Below are positions 44,901 to 55,440 of a DNA stretch of 64,000 nt, one piece after another. This DNA is from Lyophyllum atratum (Eukaryota > Basidiomycota > Agaricomycetes > Agaricales > Lyophyllaceae): positions 1,178,001 through 1,242,000 of the forward strand of contig JACGCN010000005.1 of assembly GCA_014905825.1 (NCBI GenBank), written 5' to 3'. Under the pieces are notes generated by a model. That model saw only the letters and a program-made list of their open reading frames with translations. It did no database searches and was not told the DNA's origin. Made by a program: the position numbers and the translations under genes. How positions within the stretch are numbered: position 1 is the stretch's first letter; every line of letters begins with the position of its first letter.

Positions 44901-47900
44901 AAGACTTTCAGCGATGCTGCACTCCGAGAGGTTGTTGATAGCATTGCGGTCAACACGGGCTCGCTCCTCGAGATCGTGAATTACAACGTCGAGGTTAGCT
45001 ATACACCCCTGCGAATCAGAGTGATGATTGACTGACATGCATCCAGGGACAACAATATGTATGCGCTGGAGAACTCGTCGCGTTGCAAACCATGACGAAT
45101 GTGCTGAATTACTTGAAAGTACAGAAGATCGACATCGCGAAGGTACGCCGATTAGATCGTTTGATAGTTCCCCAAACTGACAAATGTCCTCCAGCTGACC
45201 GAGACTTACACCGTCGAGAAGGTGAAGGAGATGCTTGGGGACATTGTGAAGTCCTGTCATGAGAAGGCTGTCGAGCAGCAAAAGGCTGAGGGCTACATCA
45301 AACTCGAGCGTGGCTTTGCGACCATCCCGCTTCCTGGGATTGACGTTCCATTCCATTCGAGATACTTATGGGCCGGTGTGATGCCTTTCCGTGCTTGTAA
45401 GTCAAGATCTCGATTCGCAAGTTCGTTCGTCTCATAAATTTCCTTAGATCTATCGAAGAAGATCAACCCCACCCATCTGAACCCCGACATGCTCGTCGGG
45501 AAGTACATCCCCAATCTCGTCGCAAAGCCCTTCGAAGTTTCCAGGGAATATGCCCAGATCATCTACGACCAGACTTCATCCCCACGCCTCGACAAAGTGC
45601 TCAAAAAGTGGGAACAAGAGAACTGGGCGAGCGCCGAGCAACGTCAAAAGCTTGCCTACATCATTCTCGTCGAACTTCTTGCCTACCAATTTGCCTCCCC
45701 TGTTAGGTGGATCGAGACTCAGGATCGCTTGTTCAATGAATTCTCGTTCGAGCGTTTCATCGAGCTGGGCCCCTCCCCCACCCTCACAGGCATGGCGACG
45801 CGCACCTTGAAAGCCAAGTACGAGACGAGCGATGACTCTGTCAGCCGTTCAAGGACCATTCTTTGCCACGCTAAGAACGTCAAGGAGATCTACTACCAGT
45901 ATGAGGATGAACTGGAAGCACCCGCTGCTGACAGCACTCAGGCAGAGGCTGCCTCCACTGCCGCTGTCGTGGTCCAGGCTGCAGCACCAGCTGCTGTCGC
46001 CGTGGCGTCAACTGGACCCGTTGCTTCGATCGAAGATGCTCCCATCAAAGCTATCGACGTTCTCTCCGTCATTGTCGCCCAGAAGCTCAAGAAGCGTGTG
46101 GACGAAATTCCCCTCTCCAAGTCCATCAAGGATCTCGTTGGCGGCAAATCGACCCTCCAGAATGAGATCCTCGGTGATCTGCAACAAGAGTTTGCTTCGG
46201 CTCCTGAGAAGGGAGAGGAGCTTCCCCTCGAAGAGCTTGGCTCAGGTCTCTCGACCGGTTTCGGTGGCACGCTCGGCAAATACAGCAACAGTCTCATCTC
46301 TCGCGTTATCGGTGGCAAGATGCCAGGTGGCTTCAACGCGTCAGCAATGAAGGCACATCTGGCCAAGTCTTGGGGCCTAGGACCCTCCCGTGCTGACGGT
46401 GTTCTTCTTTTGGCGACAACGTTTGAACCCCCGAAAAGACTTGCCTCGGAGGTGGAAGCCAAGACATGGCTTGACGGCATCGTTTCCATCTACGCACAGC
46501 GCGCTGGCATCTCTCTCACTGCACCAGGTGCTAGCGCATCCGGCGGCAATGCCGGCGGTGCTACCATCAATAGCGAGGAGTTCATCAAGTTCCAAGCTGA
46601 ACAGGAGCGATTTGCCGCCCAGCATGTCGAGCTTTATATGCGCTACCTTGGACGCGACTCTCGAGCCGGCGAGATCGCCTTCGATCAAGAAAAGTCAACC
46701 TCCACTGCTCTCCAGGCGAAGCTCGACAGCATCGCCAAGGAGCATGGTGATACTTACATTGAAGGTATCCAGCCCCGTTTCGATCCTTTGAAAGCACGCC
46801 ACTTCGACTCCTCCTGGAATTGGGTACGCCAAGATGCCCTGCTCATGTATTACGATATCATATTTGGCCGCCTGACTACCGTCGATCGTGAAATCACCGC
46901 TCGCTGCATTGCCCTCCTAAATCGAGCTGATCCGGAGATGTTGGCCTACATGCAGTACAACATCGATCAATGCGATCCTTCTAAGGGCGACAATTATAAG
47001 CTCGCGAAGGAGTTCGGCCAGAGGCTGATCGACAATACACGTGAAGTGCTGGGAATGCCTCCAGTCTACAAAGATGGTACGCTCAATTGTATAGCATTCT
47101 GCCCATTACTGACCTATCTTTCAGTAACGTTCCCCACTGCTCCCCACACCGAAGTCACCGCGAAGGGCGACATCGTCTACTCAGAGGTTGTTCGCGAGAA
47201 CGTCCGCAAACTTGAAGCCTATGTCGAGGAGATGGCTAGCGGAGATGCAGTTTCTGGCGCTGTCAACATCCAGAAAGTTCAGGATGATGTTCTCAAACTG
47301 TGGACCGTGGTCAAGTCGCAGCCCGGTATTAGTCAAGAACAGAAGAACCGCATCAAGGCTCTGTACGAGGGTGTCGTGCGCTCTCTTCGCAAGGGCCCTG
47401 ACACTAGAACTCGTCTTGCTACGCGCAGCCGTCGATCGTCGTCTCAGTTCTTACGTCCCCAACTTTCCAGCGTCACCTCCGTCACCGCAGATAAAGTGCC
47501 CCTTCTTCATTTGAAGCGCAAGGTGGGCACGAACTGGGAGTACAGCAGCAACTTGACTGGAGTGTACCTTGATATCCTTCACGAGATCGCCACTTCTGGC
47601 ACGACATTCCAAGACAAGAATGCTCTCCTCACAGGAGTCGGCAAGGGGTCCATCGGCGTCGAGATCGTGAAGGGTCTTCTCTCTGGCGGGGCACACGTTG
47701 TCATCACCACCTCCAGCTATAACCGCAAAACGGTCGAGTACTACCAGTCCATTTTCCAGACCTTTGGCAGCCGTGGCTCCGCCCTCACCGTTGTGCCCTT
47801 CAACCAAGCCTCCAAGCAAGACGTCGAGGCTCTCGTCGACTACGTTTATGCCAACCTCGGCATGGACTTGGACTACATTATTCCTTTCGCAGGCATTCCG

Positions 47901-50900
47901 GAGAACGGCCGCGAGATCGATAGCCTCGACGACAAGTCCGAATTGGCGCATCGGATGATGCTCGTGAATCTTCTTCGTATCCTCGGTGCTGTCAAGACCA
48001 AAAAAGCTAGCCGCCATTTCGTTACTCGTCCCACACAGGTTATCCTCCCTCTCTCCCCGAACCACGGTCTGTTCGGAAACGATGGCCTCTATTCAGAGTC
48101 GAAGATCGGTCTCGAAACGCTCTTCCAACGTTGGGCATCAGAGAGTTGGGGCGAGTACTTATGCCTTGCAGGAGCAGTCATTGGGTAAGTACTATACTTT
48201 TATATTATACACCAGCACTAATCGCCCCTCATCCTAACAGTTGGACTCGTGGCACTGGACTGATGGGTCCGACGAACATTGTTGCCCACGAGCTTGAAAG
48301 CTATGGAGTCCGGACGTTCTCAGCCAAGGAAATGGCGTTCAACATCCTTGGCTTAATGCACCCCTTGTTGTTCAGCATCACCCAAGTCGAACCAATTTGG
48401 GCTGATTTGAATGGAGGAATGGATCGGCTCCCTGATCTCGCCGACATTACAACCCGTATCCGCACTACCCTTCATAAGAAGGCAGACCTTCGTCGCGCCA
48501 TCGCTCGAGACAACTCGGCCGACTTCAAAATCATTAATGGGGTCGAGGCTGAACGCCTTCTTCAGACGGTGGATGTCCTCCCACGAGCCAACTTCCAGTA
48601 CAACTTCCCCACCCTCGAATCCAACGAATCGCTGAGCGAGCTCAGCCATTTGCGTGGCTTGATTGATCTTGAGAAGGTCGTCGTTATCACTGGGTTCGCC
48701 GAAGTTGGGCCATGGGGTAGTGCCCGCACACGTTGGGAGATGGAGGCACGGGGAGAATTCACTATCGAAGGTTGCATCGAGATGGCTTGGATGATGGGCT
48801 TCATCAAACACTTCGATGGCCGCCTCAAAGACGGCTCCCTGTATGTTGGTTGGGTTGATAGCAAGAGCGCCGAGCCTGTCGATGACAAGGATGTCAAAGG
48901 CCGTTACGAGAAGGATATCCTGGCTCACGCTGGTATACGTTTGATTGGTTGGTGTATTTTTATTTCATTCGCAGTGCATGAACTTATTCTCCCTTTAGAG
49001 CCCGAGCTCTTCCGTGGCTATGATCCAAGCAAAAAGGTCTTCAACCAAGAGGTCGAACTCATCCACGACCTGGAACCTATTGAAGTCGCGGAATCCGAAG
49101 CACAGAAGTTCAAGCTCCAACACGGTGAGAAGTGCGACATCTGGGCGGGCGAAAGCGGGCAATGGTTTGCGAAGCTCAAGAAGGGCGCATGTGTCTTCGT
49201 CCCCAAGGCGTTCAAATTCAGCAGAACCGTCGCCGCTCAGGTTCCGACAGGCTGGGATGCTGGTCGTTACGGCATCCCCGACGATATCATCGCGCAGACA
49301 GATCGCGCGACCCTTTGGGCCCTAGTTTGCACCGCCGAAGCTCTCAATATGTCTGGCATCACGGACCCGTATGAACTATATAAGCACATGCACCCATCGG
49401 AGGTTGGAACATCCGTTGGTAGTGGTATGGGAGGTGTCACGAGTATGGCGAAGATGTTCAAGGATCGCCGCGATGAGCGCGACGTCCAGAATGACATTCT
49501 GCAGGAGACGTGAGTGTTTCGTCAATTTATGACTTCGCACTGCTCACCGGTATCTCGTAGTTTCATTAATACCACCGCCGGTTGGATAAATCTGCTCCTC
49601 ATGTCATCTAGCGGGCCTGTCAAGATTCCTGTTGGTGCCTGGTACGTTCTTATATTAATTTTGTAGTGACTTACTTCTAACATGAGCTCAGTGCTACCGC
49701 CCTTCAGTCGTTAGAAATCGCCTGCGACACCATCCTGTCCGGAAAGGCAAAGGTCATGATCGCAGGTGGCTTCGATGACATCAGCGAAGAAGGATCCTAC
49801 GAGTTCGCCAACATGAAGGCCACAAGCAATGCAGAAACTGAGTTCGCTATGGGACGCGAGCCTACTGAAATGTCTCGTCCTGCTACAACCTCCCGCGCAG
49901 GGGTAAGTCGTTTGCGTTTTGCTTCCATTGGATGACACTGATATACTCTCTCTAGTTCATGGAGGCACAAGGCACCGGTATTCACATCATCATGAACGCA
50001 AAGACGGCGCTCGAACTTGGCGCCCCGATTCGTGGTATTCTTGCATTCACCTCTACCTCGACGTAAGTTGAGCCCTCTCACTCCCTGTCCATATCTCAAC
50101 TCTGTGATCGTATTAGTGACAAAGCTGGACGCTCCGTTCCTGCGCCTGGAAAAGGTGCTCTCAGCGTCGCCCGCGAGGTTCCTTCAAAGCACCCACTTCC
50201 TATCCTCGATGTGGCCTACCGCTCCCGACAACTCTCATTCCGCCGCACCCAGATTTCGCAGTGGCTGTCTCACGAGCATGCTCAGCTTCAAGAAGAGCTC
50301 GGTTTCCGTAAGGCACAAGGTGAAACACTCGAGGACGATTACTTCGCGTCCAGGGTTGCCAACATCGAAAAAGAAGCCACCCAACAAGAGAAGGACGCCC
50401 TTGCAATGTATGGCATGCTCGAAGGAAGTGATCCTCGCGTGGCTCCCCTTCGCCGAGCACTAGCTATTTGGGGCCTGACTGCGGATGACATTGGTGTCCT
50501 ATCCATTCATGGAACCAGCACGAGCGCAAATGTTCGTAATTTATGTTTTTATTTGACCTACCCTCACATTCTTTGAATTCTAGGAGGAGAACGAGACGAA
50601 GATATGGAACGACATCTTCACAACGATCTCCCGTACACCTGGAAATGCTGTACCAATCATAGCCCAGAAGAGTCTCTTAGGTCACGCCAAGGGAGGCTCG
50701 GCTGCGTGGCAGATGACTGGTTTGCTTCAGACCATCACGACTGGTATTGTCCCTGGCAATCGCAACAGCGAGTGAGCCGCCCCATCCCTCTGGCTTTATG
50801 ATTCATAGCTGACTCAGAGTTCAGCAACATCGACTCTCACTTCCAGGACCGTACTTTCCTCATGTTCCCTTCGAAGTCAATTCACACTGATGGCATCCGG

Positions 50901-51827
50901 GCTGGTGTAATGGTACGTATCTGTGCCTCGAGGACCCCGATCGTTTGCTCACCTATGTTTCAAGTCCTCCTTCGGTTTCGGTCAAGTTGGAGGAACAGCC
51001 CTCGTTCTGCATCCTCGATACCTGTTTGGCGCTCTTGACCCCGTCTATTACGAGCAGTACAAGGGACGGCATCACATCCGATCTCGCCAGTCATACAAGG
51101 CAATGAGTGAAATGATGATCAAGAACTCCCTGGTCAAGATCAAGGAACATCCGCCTTACCTAGGCGATATGGAGGGCAAGGTCTTGCTAAACTCGTTGGC
51201 ACGTGCAACTCTCGACCCAAAGACGGGAGAATACTCCTTCAAGGGCAAGCTGGCGACCGAAGTTGCTTTCGATACCTCTAACGTCACCGCCATCAACGAC
51301 ATCGTTGAAGCTTCAGGACTGGGTGGAAATTCTGCTGAAAGCTTCGTTGGTGTCGGCGTCGATCAAGGTCCGTCTACAACTAACTCTCCTGCACGACTCG
51401 AGTATCACTAACTATCCTCTTTAGAACTGATCTCGGCTGTTCCTTCTCACAATCCCACCTTCGTCGCCCGTAATTTCACCGACGCTGAGACCGCCTACTG
51501 CCAGGCACAACCATCCCCTTCCTCATCTTTCGCTGCACGTTGGGCTGGTAAAGAGGCTGTCTTCAAGTCTCTGGGCGTCAAATCAAAGGGAGCTGCGGCT
51601 TCGCTCCGCGACATTGAGATTCTCAACAACTCCGAGACTGGAGCGCCGACTGTAGTCCTGCATGGAGATGCCAAAGCACAGGCTGCGGCAAAGGGTATCA
51701 ACAAGATCCTCATCTCGTTGAGCCATTCCGAGGTATGTGACATTCCCTTATTGCGAGCTTCTGCGTTTACTTACCTTCTTTGCAGACCGTCGCGATTGCT
51801 TTCGCTCAGGCTTCTAGGTCCTCTTGA
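38929..51827 (+). CDS. Single-chain type I fatty acid synthase (fused beta and alpha subunits)
   Basis: 22 exons whose phases close exactly, giving about 3,933 residues. In order: N-terminal segment ([11 protein letters not shown]); acetyltransferase with GHSQG (about 286-290); FMN enoyl reductase starting [13 protein letters not shown] (about 596); hot-dog dehydratase with [11 protein letters not shown] (about 1579); malonyl/palmitoyl transferase with GHSLG (about 1829); acyl carrier domain with the phosphopantetheine Ser in GGKS (about 2251); ketoreductase with GVGKGSIG (about 2727) and YSESK (about 2883); ketoacyl synthase with catalytic Cys in GACATA (about 3347), HGTSTSAN (about 3583) and GHAKGGSAA (about 3625); and a C-terminal phosphopantetheinyl transferase ([18 protein letters not shown]). 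The beta-then-alpha fusion is typical of basidiomycetes; ascomycetes split it into two genes. It makes palmitoyl/stearoyl-CoA in the cytosol. Exon 1 (81 nt) is joined to exon 2 at 39,065. Confidence 0.97.
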
Positions 51828-52187
51828 GGGCCTGCTGTTAGAATTGTTCCACCACACATGATACTATCGATACTCTCTAACCTGGATAATTACGTACTGC
51901 ATTTTACCACCATCACCAAGACCATAGATTCCATCCCATTGTCATATCCCGCATACCACTGTGTACCCACTGATCCGTAATAGAACTTACTGTCATTCAA
52001 CGTTCCGTTAACGTTCAACATCCGCCTGACCTCGAGTTGCAACTGATAAGGAAGAGGCTATTTATTCTGAGACTGCAACACGCAGAGCCCCACATTTACT
52101 CAGTCATTGAGCATAAAAGCGAGGGTGACTGGTAATAAGAAAAAGTAAAGTACAAGATGTTCATGACAACGGAAACTAGATTCAAGT
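51828..52187. other. Intergenic region between convergent fatty acid synthase and Dbp5 genes
   Basis: 360 bp shared by the two 3' untranslated regions. No gene or repeat seen. Confidence 0.6.
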
Positions 52188-54227
52188 TCACTTCAATGCC
52201 TTTTTCATTTTCTGTTAACGACAGGTCAACCTTGAACACGAGATTCCAGGGGCGGGGCGAAACACGCACGTCTTCCATCTCATCCAAGTCATGCGTCTCA
52301 ATCCGAATGATCTTCTTCCCAAGAGCCTTCTCGATCTGCTCCATCTGCCCCCAGGTCTTCGTGTCGTGGACGAAGTTGATTGAGATACCCTTGCGCCCGA
52401 AGCGTCCAGTACGTCCTGTGATCCCAAACAGTTACTCAGCCATGGTATCGGATAGGATGTCGTAGGAGGATAACTACCGATTCGGTGGATATACGTCTCA
52501 ACATCCGGTCTTTCGTCTGCGCTTTTGTCGCGTTCATTCATCAATGGAAGATCGTAGTTGACCACCATGTTAACTTGTAAAATGTCGATACCACGCGCAA
52601 TGACGTTCGTGGTGATAAGAACCTGTGACCGCCTCGTTAAAATTCTCCAGTGAGCAGGAATCCCGGATCCTTACTTTGTCTCTGCCCTCACGGAACCGAT
52701 CGATGATGGCATCACGTTCAGATGCGTCCTTGGCACCATGCAGCGATGCAACCTTGTGACCCTCTGCAGTCATACGTGCAGAGATCCTGTCTGCCGTGTG
52801 TCGATGCTATTCGACATACTGAGCCATGCCAGCACAAGAAATGAATAGAAGGAAATCGCACTTGGCAGAAGATGATACTCTGACCAATGGTCAGAAGCTG
52901 GTATAGAGATACCAAGATGTCGTATTTGTGCTCAGCATTCTTGCAATCCATGTAAAACTGCCGGATGCTATCGACACTAAGCTCCTCTTTCTGGAGCTCG
53001 ATCTTGTTCGCACTGGGCGCGAACTTCGACGAGTAGGCACGAACGTGGTCAGGGAATGTGGCGGAGAAAAGTATGATTTGTACAGGGTGGGTGCGTGGAA
53101 GCATGCTATGGCCAAATCAATTGAGGCCATCACAGTAGCGAACGATCAGGACGCACTTTTTGACCCTCAGCGTCTGATCACCCAGACCATCTTGATCTAA
53201 CATGTTATCCGCCTCATCCAACACGAAGACCTTGATGTGACTCAAATCGATGACCTTTTCACGTATTTTGTCAAAATAACGATATATGCAATGCACAAAA
53301 CTTACTTTTCTTCTCATCAGGTCAGCCATGGTACCAGGGGTGCCGACTATAATGTGCGCAGTAACCTGGGTAACGTTTCGAGGCAGGTTGTCCTTGATGG
53401 CGTACTCTGTTTGTACGTTGGTGAATTTGCCCATGGCTGTTACGACAGACATGATTTGCCGAGCAAGTTCGCGAGAAGGGGCTAAACAGAGCGCCTATAA
53501 GGTCCGTTAAATAGGCTTAGACTGTCAAAAGATGGCAGAAAGACACGCCTGGGGTTTGTTTATAGTGAAATCAACGCGACTGAGCATGGTCAACACGAAA
53601 GCCGCCGTCTTCCCTGTGCCAGACTGAGATTGGCCGATCATGTTTGTGGGTCTGAAGACTCTGATAAGTAAACCATTCAGATTGAGGTTTACAGACCTTA
53701 CGGGTTAGCGAGGAGCAGTGGAAGGGCGCGTTCTTGGATCTTCGAAGGTTTCGAAAAGCCCATGTCGTAAATTCCCTTGAGAAGGTCTTTGTGCCTATGA
53801 GAGCAGTATCAGTCGTTGCACAGGAAGCTAGAACATATGTAAATAGACATACAGTCCAAGTTCTTCGAAAGTTTTCACACTGTACAGCGGAGAGTTTGGG
53901 TCTACTTGCTGATCGGCCAAGGTCACCTACGATAGTCGCGTCATATACCGTCGCCCTGTCGTATTGTCTGCACAACTCACCGTGACCTCAAAACTAGAAT
54001 CGATGAGTTCGCTATTAAGCTCTAGATAAGACTTCAGATACACGAGGCCGATATTGATTCATGGAGTCGTTACCGGGCTTTTTGTCGCCAGATTCGGGGG
54101 CATCTGCAGAAGCGGTTGACGTTGCAGGAGCAGCGACTGAAGAGTATCAGTCTTCACGTCAAAAATATACAACTTCGCAAATACCTGGAGTGTAGAAGCC
54201 ATCCTCATCCTTCTCTAAAGCAGACAT
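52188..54227 (-). CDS. DBP5: Dbp5/DDX19-type DEAD-box RNA helicase (mRNA export)
   Basis: A multi-exon gene from [14 protein letters not shown] at 54227 to the TGA at 52188-52190. The last exon reads KMKKALK, joined by an intron that spans about 52,213-52,263. Helicase motifs appear in order: Q motif ([14 protein letters not shown]), Walker A ([11 protein letters not shown]), [44 protein letters not shown] and [13 protein letters not shown]. The [14 protein letters not shown] stretch is characteristic of Dbp5/DDX19, which remodels mRNPs at the cytoplasmic face of the nuclear pore together with Gle1 and InsP6. Its start lies only 102 bp from the start of the divergent nucleotidyltransferase gene. 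Confidence 0.92.
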
Positions 54228-54329
54228 AGTAGATGGAGGAAATGATAAAATGTGAATGATTGTTGTCGGTGCCGTGTTCAACTGATCTAATCTTATCTTA
54301 TCCGTCTATTTCCCTTGACCCTTCCCGCC

Positions 54330-55279
54330 ATGTCAACACCTCCCTCTGATGAGATGGCAGCCTTTCGTGCTTCAGCGACAGCCCTGCTTCATCGTCTTCA
54401 GAATGGGCTCTCGACACCGCCTGTAGAACTTGTCTATGTTCCTCATACCCGATGGCCTGTTCCAAAAGCACCTCCAACCCGACGTCCCCTCCAGGTTTTG
54501 GTATTGGATGCTTCCTTCAACCCCCCCACTCTTGCGCACCTTGCCCTCGCCAACAGCCTACCGCCGGCTCAAATTACCACTGCGGGGGCAAGAAGCACGC
54601 ATACGATGATAATATTGATTACGACGCGAAGCTCCTCCTGTTATCGGTTCGCAATGCAGATAAAGCATTGAAGCCCGGCGACGCGACCTATCCGCAGCGC
54701 CTTGAAATGATGAACATCCTTGCTCGAGATATTGTACAGAAGAGTGGGCGCTCTGATCCAGAGGAGGCTTCGAATGTGGCAATTGCTATCATTGACGAAC
54801 CGACATTCGTGGGCAAGTCCAGCTGCCTCCAAGCCCTCTTCAAGGGCAGGTTTGCTGAGACACCGGAATACGGAACTCACGACACCCAACTCAACTTCAT
54901 TCTCGGCTTCGATACCCTCGAACGCCTTATACAGCCTCGCTATTACGGATCCAGAGAACAAATGATGAAATCCCTGCAAAAATTCCTTTCGCCCTCTCCT
55001 GAAGGCGACGATTCGCGGGTCATTTGTGCGCGACGCGGCTCACCGTCTTCTCCAGAGGGTATGGCGGAGAGCGCAGACCTCGCCATCGTCGAAGACTTTA
55101 TCACTTCCGGACGTATAGTCATGATTGATATCGGTAAGGATCTCAGAACCTATAGTTCTACTGAGGTCCGGAATACGATCCGCCGACTTGGGATAGAGGC
55201 GAGTGAGTGGAGAAAGTTTGTTCCGCCCGGAATAGCAGATTACATCGTTCATGAAAGGCTGTATGTCGATGAGACATGA
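54330..55279 (+). CDS. NMNAT-like nucleotidyltransferase with an apparent frame break
   Basis: The N-terminal frame from ATG 54330 carries the nucleotidyltransferase signature (VLVLDASFNPPTLAHLALAN, with the F-N-P-x(4)-H motif). The rest of the protein lies in another frame from about 54,600 to the TGA at 55,277-55,279 (AKLLLLSVRNADKALKPGD, FILGFDTLERLIQPRYY, then YSSTEVRNTIRRLG, which includes the ST-x-x-R motif that contacts ATP). No GT..AG intron can connect the frames, because there is no GT between about 54,540 and 54,640. The break maps to about 54,560-54,615; a run of five G at about 54,584 is the likeliest place for a missing base. The family (NMN adenylyltransferase/POF1-like) makes NAD from NMN or acts on related nucleotides. 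It is a real gene with a sequence error or a recent mutation; I cannot tell which. Confidence 0.75.
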
Positions 55280-55440
55280 CGGTATCCTGTGGCAATATCT
55301 ACATCTCCCAAGACGCTATATTTTATATTCCATCGACGAATGGCTATCGAAAGACAGACACCATTCATCTTCCTCGCCGTCCAGTCCCCAGCCTGGCAGT
55401 GGAAGAGGGACCAAGCTGGCATCATCATCAGGGTTTAGTT

